Both the position numbers and the translations under genes were made by a program. Below, in pieces: positions 11,681 to 20,480 of a stretch of DNA of 64,000 nt; position 1 is the first letter of the stretch, and every line of letters begins with the position of its first letter. Source of the DNA: Typhlomys cinereus (taxonomy: Eukaryota > Chordata > Mammalia > Rodentia > Platacanthomyidae); NCBI GenBank assembly GCA_023101885.1, contig JALPQD010000116.1, positions 62,001 to 126,000 of the forward strand, given 5' to 3'. The notes under the pieces are model-generated. The model saw only the letters and a program-made list of their open reading frames with translations, searched no databases and had not been told where the DNA came from.

Positions 11681-11872
11681 ACCACCATGGACCACTTCCA
11701 CCTCCTCCTCGTTTACTCTGCCCCAGGATTCACAGGCTCCGCCCAACCAGGACCAGAAATACAGGCTGCCCCCCGCCCCACTTCTGCCCATATATGTGGG
11801 GTCTAGGATCCAAACTCAGGACCTTCCACCTGCAAGGCAGAGGCTTAACCCCTGAGCCACCTCTCCAGACCC
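11616..11872 (-). mobile_element. SINE family A, young copy nested in an older copy
   Basis: Minus-strand element with T-rich start, caattgtgtg tail, body, and head complement ending cctgagccacctctccagac. The flanking 15-bp direct repeats at 11601-11615 and 11873-11887 differ by one base. Both lie inside the interrupted older SINE. Confidence 0.93.
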
Positions 11873-11940
11873 AAGGATCTGAGTTTTGATCCCGGATCCT
11901 ACATAAAATAAAAGCCAGCTGTTTGCAAAGTGCCAGTAAC
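11873..11940 (+). mobile_element. SINE family A, 3' remainder of the interrupted copy
   Basis: Begins with the duplicated target aaggatctgagtttt and continues the family body (gatcccggatcctacataaa, then aagccagctgtttgcaaagt) before losing similarity. Confidence 0.75.
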
Positions 11941-12417
11941 CAAGCAGTGCTCACCCAAAATCAGACCAGCCTACTCTCTCCCCATCCTAAGGCTTAAGGA
12001 ACCTCAAGGAAGAGGGGGTGGTAAGATGGGAAGGTCCACCATTGGACAAGACACTCCATTCAAAGCAGGACTGCTGGTTCCAGGAACTCACTGCCCTGAG
12101 ACTTGTCCTGACCAAACCTGCATAATGACATTAACACTCATTATGCAACATGCCCCCATAGACTATCAAGGAACTCAAGAGAGATAAGAAGATACAGTAG
12201 AAACCTTGGGGTTCTAGAGCTGGATGAGTGAAGGGAAATGCCCCTGTGAGTGGGGTGGCCCAAGCAGGGGGAGGCCTGAACCCCCACAAGGGTAGACAAG
12301 CTAGAGGGAATCCTGAAGTCCACAGAAGCAGCCAGGCAGGAGGATGGGAGGGAGTGGGATGGAGGAAAGCAGAGATAAGTACTCGAAATGTTTATGAAAC
12401 TAGGAGAAATAATTTTT

Positions 12418-12606
12418 TAAAAATGCCAGATGGAAATGGTGGTGGCCTGGACTTCCAGTTCTGGGGGAGCCTGAGACTCTCCAGAGCAAAGTCAAAAGGA
12501 AGTACAAGCCATCTAGGATGATTCCTGAAGTTATCCTTGGCTCTCCATCTCTGATACACGGGCGTGCGCGCACACACACACACGTACACACACACACAAA
12601 TAGATT
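12418..12606 (+). mobile_element. SINE family A, 5'-truncated
   Basis: Body blocks aaatgccagatggaaatggt, gggggagcctgagactctcc and catctaggatgattcctgaa, with a CA/CG-rich tail at 12560-12598. The tRNA head is missing. Confidence 0.82.
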
Positions 12607-13292
12607 TTAAAAGTTACTAAAAATAAAGTAGAGAGTAATAGGAAAAGATACATGCTGTCGAGCTCAGGCTTAGATGCACACGTGTGCACGCCCACAATTG
12701 CATGTACACCGTAGATGCATACACGAGGGGTTATTTAATTTCCCTGTGATTTTACGGTTCTGGGATTTGAATTGGAAGGAGCTGAGTTTGACTTAGTCGT
12801 GCCTAGATCCCTCTCCCACCCCCACCCCCGCCCATGTGGCGAGCCCCCCACCTAAGGCTGTTGCTACACAGTGTGTAGCCATGGAACACTTAGGCCTGTC
12901 AACTTTCGCTCTGGGAGCCCGACTCCGCCACCTGGTGGTGAAAATCAGTTCTGCACCTCGGGTCTTTAGGGGGGGCCACCCCCAGCTCTCCTTGGCCCTA
13001 CCCTCTCATCCACTGTCTGGTCCAGCATTCCAGACAAGGGGACAATTTTCTAGCCTCTTTCCCCCCAAACCCCCACCACAGGACACCTTCCTCAGGGCAC
13101 CTTCCTCAGGGCTCCTGAAAATACAGCCCGACAGTGTCCCAGGACACAGGCATAGGTCTTGCTTTTTGATTTCTAAGTACTGACCATACTGGCCTCATGA
13201 TTTTTGCCATTCCAACATACTGAAGTATGCAATCATGTCCTTTGAATGGCTCACTTTTTTAACTGAAATAAGTGCAGTAATTAAAATTGAGC

Positions 13293-13410
13293 CTGGTACC
13301 ATCGCGGCTCAGCACTTGTAACCCAGCTACTTTGGAGGCTGAGTCAGGGGGATCTCAAGTTCAAGGTCAGCCATAGTGAGACCCTGGGTCATAAGAAGAG
13401 GAGGAGGAGG
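13293..13410 (+). mobile_element. B1-derived SINE, old
   Basis: Contains gcacttgtaacccagctact, ttggaggctgagtcaggggg and gtcagccatagtgagaccct. Confidence 0.7.
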
Positions 13411-13754
13411 AGAAAATCTCAGTATCATCATTAAGATGGAAAACTCGTTATCCCTTGACACACATAAACGGTAACTATAAGAAGGAAAAAAAAGCAATTA
13501 CATGATTGCTTACAAATCCTCGGTGGTTTGGTTGAATGTCAAAAGCTTTCTGACTGACACAAGCAAAAGGACCCGCAGGGAGAACAGCCTTCTTGATGTG
13601 CAGCAGACAATATAACTGCAGCCTCTGGGAACACCCAGCAGCAAGACCTAGCGCCCCCCCCACTCAGCACCCTGAAGCAGGGGGCAGAGCAGAAGTCCTG
13701 AGTTAGGAGTTCTGGGTGCTGTAGGAACAGGCTATTCTAGAGCTACGTTTCATT

Positions 13755-13905
13755 TTCATTTTTGTCTTTTAGAGACAGGACTTCGCTATGCAAGTCTAGC
13801 TGCTCTGCAACCCATCGTGGTAGACCAGGCTGGCCTCCAGTTAGCAGCAATCCTCTCGCCTCTGCCCCTGGGAGTACTAGCCCAGCACTACAACCATATT
13901 CTGCG
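13755..13905 (-). mobile_element. B1 SINE, minus strand
   Basis: Reverse B1 landmarks: agagacaggacttcgctatg, gtagaccaggctggcctcca, gcaatcctctcgcctctgcc. Confidence 0.78.
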
Positions 13906-14256
13906 GGGCCCCACTGCTGACGGGCATTTCTCTTTTTAAGACTTGCTGTCTGCATGCTGGATCTGCTGAACCCCAGTTCTTCAACAGCTGGGAATCACAT
14001 GATGTGTGACGGATTCTCTGTGCACTTAGGGACAGGAGAGCCAGAAGTGGGGGTGTAAGCAGGGAGGAGAGGCCAGGCTGTGGCCAACCAAGCTGCCCAT
14101 GACTTCCCAAGTGGGCAATATCTTCTCAACAGGTTCATGCCCTGAAGTTTATCTCAGGACTTATTACTGCTCCATTCTGCGGAGTTTCTGAAAGAGGAAG
14201 GAGAGCAAGAATTTCAGTAAAGATACGTGGGAACTGTGGGTGAACTGAGGTGTTAA

Positions 14257-14310
14257 GTTGGAGTGTGTGTGTGTGTGTGTGTGTGTGCATGTGTATGTGT
14301 GCACATGCAT
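14257..14310. repeat. (TG)n microsatellite
   Basis: About 14 TG units followed by interrupted TG/CA. Confidence 0.9.
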
Positions 14311-14644
14311 ATATGCAGGTGGTTATGAAACTCTTAGCAAATAATTTCCCTAAATCTGTAAATTGATTTAGGAAGAACTGATAACCTAACCTTTTAAGTG
14401 CTCCAGTTTTCCTCCTCCTCTTCCTCCACCTCTTTTTGTACCTAGTTTTTTGACTGCCTCAGGCAAGAGGGTTGTTTTTTTCTATGATATGTTGTACAAC
14501 AGTGACTACAGTTAGTGAAATTTTTGTATCTACTGTATCATTTTTATCTTATCCCTTCTCTCCAACCTAAATCACCACTAAGAGCGATTTCAATGTTCTC
14601 ATTACAAAACTATGAAAAGCAATACACACATTCATTTTTTACAT

Positions 14645-14661
14645 ACTTTGTGTGTGTGTTG

Positions 14662-14710
<49 letters not shown>

Positions 14711-14895
14711 CAGAAGGCACTGTGTATGCCTGTGGAGGCCCAAGAGTAACTTGGAAAATTATCCTAGATCACTCTACCTCCTTTTTGCTTAGCTCTGGGG
14801 TTTCCTAGGCTCTGCCTTCCATTTTTGCCTTGTTTTTACATGGGATCTGGGATTCAAACTCAGAGGCTTAACTCATGAACCATCTCTCCAGCTCC
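14645..14895 (-). mobile_element. SINE family A, minus strand
   Basis: Long (TG)n tail (14663-14707), then cagaaggcactgtgtatgcc, tgtggaggcccaagagtaac, and head complement aaccatctctccagctcc. A gap in the middle body marks it as an older copy. Confidence 0.86.
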
Positions 14896-15205
14896 ACATA
14901 TTTATTTTTAGACATGGTTTCCCTTGCTAGGTAGTCATGGCTTACCTCTGGAAACATGATGTTGTGTATGATAAATACCATTTTATCTGCCAGTTAAAAC
15001 AAAAGTCTAATGGCAGCAAAACTACTTTAAATTCCAAGTTAAAGAGATTCTTGCTCTCAGCCATACTCCTCACCAGCCCTGTGATCCTAGACCTTATATT
15101 CTCTGTCTACCAAATGACGAAGTTGGGTCATATTTTCTCTCAGGTCATTTTAAACTCTATCATTTAGAAAAGAAAATGTAGACCATTTAAAAGAAATGCA
15201 TTTTA

Positions 15206-15393
15206 GGGGCTGGAGAGGTGGCTCAGGGGTTAAGCCTCTGCCTTGCAGGCGGAAGGTCCTGAGTTCGGATCCTAGACCCCACGTATAGACGCCGGGCAGG
15301 GGCGGACTGCATTTCTGGTCCTGGTAGGGCAGAGCCTGTGAATCCCGGGCAGAGTAAACAAGGAGGATGATGGTTCCCGAATTTGCCAGTGGT

Positions 15394-15441
<48 letters not shown>

Positions 15442-15477
15442 TTGAATAAATAATAAGTAATAAAAATTTTTAAGAAA
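15206..15477 (+). mobile_element. SINE family A, young full-length copy with TSD
   Basis: Head ggggctggagaggtggctca, CpG-containing body, (CA)n tail at 15399-15439 and attgaataaataataag end. The flanking 21-bp direct repeats at 15185-15205 and 15478-15498 differ at one position. Confidence 0.95.
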
Positions 15478-15711
15478 ATTTAAAAGAGATGCATTTTAGA
15501 GGAAGATGTTGAAATGTGAATTTTAGATGATTTTAAACTTGTGCATATGCAGGGGCAGGTGATTGGCAGCGTCACTGGCAGAGCAAGGCAATCCAGAAGG
15601 ACTTACTGGCCTAAGGGAAAGCTGAGTTCCACTTTCCTGTGCAATAACTTTTTATTTCTAATATTTAGTTTGGAAATTTTTTTAAAAAGCAATAAATGTT
15701 GGGGGGAAGGG

Positions 15712-15900
15712 AGCCGGGAAGATGCTCAGTGCTTGCCATATAAACATAAGGCCCTGGGTTGGGTCCCCAGCACCCAGATAAAAAGCCAGGTGTGAGGTAC
15801 ACTTGAAATCCTAGCATGGGAGAGGGGGGCAAAGACAGGTGGCTCCCTGGGGCTTGCTGGTCAGCGAATGCAGCCCCACAACAAGTCCCAGGTGTCTGTG
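15712..15900 (+). mobile_element. B2-type SINE
   Basis: ggagccgggaagatgctcag, ccctgggttgggtccccagc, ggctccctggggcttgctgg. Confidence 0.68.
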
Positions 15901-16008
15901 AGAGACAGGGTCTCAAGCATCTCTGGCTGGCCTTCACTCACTATTGGCTGAGGATGATCTTGAACTACCACCGTCTCTGGAGTGCCAGGCGTACCGCTAC
16001 ACTTGGCT
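15901..16008 (-). mobile_element. B1 fragment, minus strand
   Basis: gagacagggtctcaagcatc, gatgatcttgaactaccacc and gagtgccaggcgtaccgcta are reverse B1 landmarks. Confidence 0.6.
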
Positions 16009-16123
16009 GAGACTGGGGAGCTCATATTCAGTTGTGTAGTCCACCAACTTGGAGCTTGATAAATACAAGAATTCTGCTTCTTGTGATATTCTCAAATTCC
16101 TTTTAGCGCACTTTTATCAAATT

Positions 16124-16447
16124 AAAATTTTTTTTATTATTTATTCAATTGTGTGTGTATGTGTGTGTGCACATGTGTGTATTGTATGTGTCTGTGCGCA
16201 TGTGCGTGTGTATGTGCGCGCGCACGTGTGTGTGTCTGTGTATGTGTAGAACCACGGACGAATTCGTGAACCACCATGGACGCCTCCACCTCCTTCTGCC
16301 CCGGGATTCACAGGCTCCGCCCTACCAGGACCAGAAGCGCAGGACGCTCCCGCTTCTGCCTGGCGTCTATACGTGGGACCTGGGATCCGAACTCAGGACC
16401 TTCCGCCTGCAAGGCGGAGGCTTAACCCCTGAGCCACCTCTCCAGCC
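16124..16447 (-). mobile_element. SINE family A, young full-length copy with perfect TSD
   Basis: Minus strand: T-rich start, tattcaattg, TG/CG-rich tail at 16151-16245, then ccatggacgcctccacctcc, and head complement cctgagccacctctccagcc. Perfect 15-bp direct repeats cacttttatcaaatt at 16109-16123 and 16448-16462. Confidence 0.96.
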
Positions 16448-16515
16448 CACTTTTATCAAATTTATATGTCATCTGTTTTCCTTTTATTCTGTTCTGTATT
16501 TTTATTGTTGTTCTT

Positions 16516-16772
16516 TGTGTGTGTATATATATATCAAAAGGCACTGTGTGTCCCTGTGGAGGACTAAGGGTGACTTCAGGAATCATCCTGGATTACTTCT
16601 ACCTCCTTTTTTTTTCTTTCTTCCTTCACTCTGTGTTTTTCCAGTCTCCCACCAGGGCCAGAAGTACAGGTCACTGTCATTTCTACTTGTTTTATGTGGG
16701 ACCTGTGATCCAAACTCAGGACCTTCTGTTTGCAAGACGGAGTCTTAACCCCTGAGCCATCTCTCCAGCCCT
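16516..16772 (-). mobile_element. SINE family A, older copy
   Basis: gtgtgtgtatatatatatca tail, aaggcactgtgtgtccctgt, aatcatcctggattacttct, head complement gagtcttaacccctgagcca. Only about 50 bp from the preceding copy and in the same orientation. Confidence 0.88.
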
Positions 16773-17117
16773 GTCATTGTTTTGTTTTGTCATAAGATGG
16801 GATCTCATAAAGTCTAAGGATTCTCATATACTTTTCATGGGCTATAAATAGTGCAGCTGCTTAGAAGTTAATTTGCATTATCTTGTAAATTTAGCGCTAT
16901 TTAGCACAGGACGCAGTAATTTGCATTCCTAGCTATGTGAGTTATAGGAATTCTTATCCCTGTGTATAAGGATGTCTGTAATAGAAGAAAAAGTGAAAGC
17001 AGCTCAAATTCCTATTTAGAGGCAAAAGAAAGTGGGTAAACTCATATAGTGAAGTGTGAATGAAGTGATTGCAATGATATCCAACAACATGGATGAATTT
17101 TAAAATAATATTAACCA

Positions 17118-17290
17118 AGGGGCAGCAAGATGGCACAGCAGTTAAAGCACTTACTGTTCAAACTGATGACTAAGTTCAATCCTGCAGCCTGCCGTGGAAG
17201 AAGGGAGCTACCAAACACTGACCTCTGACCCATATGTGCACCATGGTATGCATACCCACATTCACACACACTTTATTTATAAATAAAATA
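17118..17290 (+). mobile_element. B3/B2-type SINE
   Basis: Head ggggcagcaagatggcacag, gccgtggaagaagggagcta, and tgcaccatggtatgcatacc, with a TTTAT-type end. Confidence 0.72.
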
Positions 17291-17399
17291 ATGATAACAG
17301 AAACATACAGCGTCACGACAAGATATGTGACTTTCATAAACTCAAAACGAAAGCTCACCTAAACAATATATTCTGCAGGCATACATGTGAATGTGGGAA

Positions 17400-17475
17400 G
17401 CAGCTTAAAGCAAGAGTGTTTCTCCAGAATGTACAGTGCCATGGGTTCAATCCCCAGCACTGTGGGGCCAGCAGA
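17400..17475 (+). mobile_element. ID-like SINE fragment
   Basis: A head resembling an ID/tRNA-Ala SINE ends with gccatgggttcaatccccag followed by cactgtgggg. Short and diverged. Confidence 0.45.
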
Positions 17476-17929
17476 AGTGGGGGAAATCAGAGTCAATGGT
17501 GGTGTGTGGAATCGAGGAGGCCGATTATGAAAACTTTGCAGTACAAAAGTAGGGACAAGTGTTTGAGGCTGTCTTAGCTATGGGTTGGAAAGGCAGATTC
17601 AAAGAGTTAGCTATATACTGTTTTTGCTTTAAAACTTATGTAAAGCCGTGGGGCTTTATGTGGAGACAGAGTAGTCAGCTTGCTCCCGGGTTTGGTTCTG
17701 GTACAGCTCTCCTTGGTCACATAAGGCTCCAGGTCTCATCAGTTGCCTTCATTTCAACTTAGAAAAATCAAAGCAGCTGCCGATCTCTCTCTCTCCTTCC
17801 CTCCCCAAACTCTGTTTTCATGTAAAAGGCAAATAAAAGATTCGATTCCCTATAAAAAATAAATAACTCATTTATTAATGTGCTATACACATTGTTCTTG
17901 TTTTCTTCTAGAGTGTCCTGGGGATTGTT

Positions 17930-18190
17930 CTAAACCAATACACAAAGATCTGCCTCATCCCTTCCAATGGCTACATAATATTTCACTATCTGACATTATA
18001 CCACTGTTTATATAAGCAGTCCCCCTTCATAATGGACACTTGGACCGTTACTAGTCTGTAAACATTGTTGCAATTAATAGTATTTTATGTATCTTTTTGC
18101 AGTGTGTCTGTACGATCACATTTCTAGAAGCAGAATAACTAGGGTGAAAAGCTGTTGCAGTTCTGAATAGATGGCTGACTTGTTTGTTCA
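17930..18190 (+). mobile_element. Old L1 3'-end fragment
   Basis: Resembles the 3' part of ancient L1 elements: cccttccaatggctacataa, tatttcactatctgacatta, agtcccccttcataatggac, tagtctgtaaacattgttgc. Diverged, with no open frame. Confidence 0.65.
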
Positions 18191-19224
18191 GCTTCAAACA
18201 ATAAGCGTTTAAGGCAATGGCGAGCAACAGAAATGGGGCAGTCCTACATATGCTGTCTGCTGAGGTCCCTGAACACCTAGGATTGCACGCTGGCACATTT
18301 GCACATGTGAACATTGGAACAGAGTATGTATGCAAACCGGAGCAAAGGTGACCTCACTGCTTGAGACATTCAACAAGCCTCATTCATTGTCCAGGCCTGA
18401 TGGGTAATTGTTGCACAGCAGACCCGTGGACTCAGTGGAACTCCTGTGGGTGAGACTGGAGGACTGGAAGCGATACAGTTGGAAGGGACAGTTATCATGA
18501 CCTTTCTTTGCTGGAGTGATCCTGTGGCATTTGAACCAGGTTTCCCCACAATGCTGGTGTCAGTAGGGACATAAACAGAGGCGTCCCTGAAAACACCTGT
18601 TCTCAAGATCTACAACAGCAGCTGGATGGGGCAACTTCAGAACCCCAAGTCCAGTTCCAAAGTGTGAGCCCATTGCTAAGCAAGTAAAGCTGTGCACGAT
18701 TTTCCCTTGTTATAAACAAGGCTTCGGTGACCACCCTGGGTCCACAGGCTTTGCCTCTCAGGGTGTCTATTTCCCCTTCTTTAAAGAAGATAGAACTCCC
18801 CCCTTTTCCCTTCAGGGTCCTCTCCCAAGGGTTGTGACAAAGACAGAATGATGTACCAACACTGCGCTTAACATTTTAAGAGCAAACCAAAAGATTCAAA
18901 ATAAATTCACATATCCAGATAAATATTTACAACAAATATTCAAAATGAATGCAGAAAGCCTATGATGAACAAAACTGAAATTTTAAAATAAAAAATATAA
19001 CCCAGCTGTGCACTTTCATGACTTGGCCTCACTCATGCTGATGTTGGTTCTAAAACAATGTTATTTACCAAAAAAAAAAAAAAAAATCCCCCAAACCAAC
19101 CAACTGCTTCTCACACATCCAATCCATGGTTTGCTACTGTAATTTTTTAGATTACATATTTATTTAAAACTGTAATAAAAGATATATATTTACTATTTCA
19201 ACCCTTGCCACAGAGTGAGAACGA
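18191..19224. other. Unassigned upstream sequence
   Basis: No repeat family recognised. A 78-codon open frame on the minus strand (18370-18606) has a non-repetitive Ser/Pro/Thr-rich composition but no ATG at its 5' end and no recognised homologue. An A run at 19070-19086 precedes a poorly conserved stretch. Confidence 0.4.
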
Positions 19225-19547
19225 GTGTGTTGTGCATGTGTAAGGAGTGTGTGTGTGTGTGTATGTGTATGTGTGTGTGTGCATATGTAGGTTCAGGCCA
19301 ACAATGCCAGGGTGTAGGCATGGAGGTCAGAAGATAGCCTTCCAGTATCAGCCTTGTCCTCCTCCTTTCCATACACCACGTTAGCTAACCCACAGACCTC
19401 ACAAGATTCTCCCGTTCCTGGTAGACACGCAGAGATTATAGACGCTTGTGCCATTGCGATTGTCTTCTTACGTGAGTAAGAAGGTCCGAACTCAGGTCTT
19501 CATGACTGCGGCAAGCGCTTAATCTGCTGAGCCATCTCCGCAGCCCC
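19225..19547 (-). mobile_element. B2-type SINE, minus strand, nearest repeat to the FA2H promoter
   Basis: TG-rich tail (19246-19281), gcatggaggtcagaagatag, aaggtccgaactcaggtctt, and head complement atctgctgagccatctccgc. It ends about 240 bp upstream of the CpG-rich region. Confidence 0.75.
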
Positions 19548-19789
19548 CATTCCAACCCTTTACGAAGCGTACAATTCAGCGTACTCAGATCGTACGACGA
19601 TACCATGCATTTATGAATTACTTTGAATGTTACACATTGCGATCACTGGTGGGCGAGTGATGCTTTTCCACCTACGCCTGTATTGCCGCCTCTGGTCTTT
19701 GGTCCTCCTGGACCTGTAGGCTCCGGTGCAATCAGTGCATCCCACAAAGTCACAGCAGCAGAAGTTACTTATTCCGAAGATGTCGGTGC

Positions 19790-20113
19790 AGACAGCCCCC
19801 GCGACGCGGAGCGGCAACCCAAGCACCCACGCGCCCTCAGCGGGGATGGGACACACCTGGCCGCCACGCCCTCCCGGGCCACCTGGCCCGCAGCGCTCCG
19901 CGTCAGCCCCGCCCCTCTCGGGCCCCAGCCGGCCAATGGGGGAGGGGGCTCCGAGCCCGCGGAACAGCCAATGGGAGCGCGGCATGCAAATGAGCAGGTG
20001 CGGTGGCGGCCGGCCCGTTGCGGCGGCCCCGGGGCTCCCGAGATGTTAGAGGCGCGCTGGGCGGTCGGCGAGCAGAAGCCCGGGCTGCAAGCTGCGAGCT
20101 CCGCTCTCCCGCC
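19790..20113 (+). promoter_or_regulatory. FA2H: FA2H proximal promoter and 5' leader (TATA-less, CpG-rich)
   Basis: CpG-dense sequence immediately upstream of the FA2H start with no TATA box. Visible motifs in order are a GC box (ccccgcccc, 19907-19915), a CCAAT box at 19933-19937, a second CCAAT box at 19968-19972 (35 bp apart), an octamer ATGCAAAT at 19984-19991, and an E-box CAGGTG at 19995-20000. Paired CCAAT boxes are typical NF-Y sites. The transcription start site cannot be placed from sequence, but the motif cluster suggests it lies between about 20000 and 20100, which would leave a short leader. Confidence 0.75.
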
Positions 20114-20383
20114 ATGGACCCCGCTCCGCCCCCCGCCGCCTCCTTCTCGCCCGCCGAGGTCCAGCGGCGCCTGGCGGCCGGCGCCTGCTGGGTCCGCCGC
20201 GGTGCCCAACTCTACGACCTCACCGGCTTCGTGCGGCACCATCCCGGGGGCGAGCAGCTGCTGCAGGCGCGGGCTGGCCAGGACATCACTGCCGACCTGG
20301 ACGGGCCACCGCACAGACACTCCGACAACGCCCGCCGCTGGCTGGAGCAGTACTACGTGGGCGAGCTGCGAGGGGACCTGCAG
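20043..20383 (+). other. Upstream open reading frame overlapping the FA2H start (exon 1 part)
   Basis: An ATG at 20043 (G at -3, T at +4) is 71 bases upstream of the FA2H ATG and out of frame with it. The frame has no stop in exon 1. After splicing to exon 2 it reads eight more codons and stops at a TAG, giving a predicted 121-residue product that overlaps the FA2H start. It matters only if transcripts start upstream of 20043. The product is GC-driven (Ala, Arg, Pro) with no recognisable domain, so a regulatory effect on FA2H translation is more likely than a functional peptide. Confidence 0.35.
20114..20383 (+). CDS. FA2H: FA2H coding exon 1: start codon and cytochrome b5-like domain
   Basis: Encodes residues 1-90 of fatty acid 2-hydroxylase, the ER membrane enzyme that adds the 2-hydroxyl group to fatty acids used for myelin galactolipids and epidermal ceramides. 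The translation starts [20 protein letters not shown] and matches mammalian FA2H closely. The b5-like domain spans about residues 8-86: HPGG is at 43-46, with His43 and His69 (in PPHRHS) as expected heme ligands. The start has a strong Kozak context (G at -3, G at +4), and the downstream frame is open to the donor GT at 20384, phase 0. Residue 2 is Asp, where I recall Ala in human and mouse. The exon lies in a CpG-rich island. An out-of-frame ATG at 20043 precedes the start. Confidence 0.97.
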
Positions 20384-20480
20384 GTACCCACGGCCCGAGT
20401 CCCCCGCCCCTCCCCTCTCCTCCCCCAGCTCGCCTCTCCGCTGAGCCCAGATCGCCTGTCCTCTAAGAGGACGCAGGTGA

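Larger units (their letters stand above)
19790..20480. other. CpG island over FA2H promoter and exon 1
   Basis: By inspection this stretch is very rich in C, G and CpG compared with the surrounding repeat-filled DNA, which is CpG-poor except in young SINEs. It covers the promoter, all of exon 1 and about 100 bp of intron 1. CpG density falls away after about 20.5 kb, although the DNA stays GC-rich to about 20.95 kb. Such an island supports a constitutively unmethylated promoter. Exact limits need a sliding-window calculation. Confidence 0.8.

Noticed and set aside
15206..15280. tRNA gene candidate (A and B boxes present)
   Set aside because: The tRNA-like part is the head of a SINE with a body, CA tail and TSD; the same applies to all other tRNA-like heads in the window.
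16149..16748. 199-codon open frame
   Set aside because: It runs through the antisense of two consecutive SINEs and their TG tails.
19623..20444. 273-codon open frame across the FA2H promoter, with a 255-codon frame on the opposite strand (19769-20536)
   Set aside because: Both are explained by high GC and few stop codons; the composition is Ala/Pro/Arg-rich and neither matches a protein. Only the part after the ATG at 20043 is kept, as a possible uORF.
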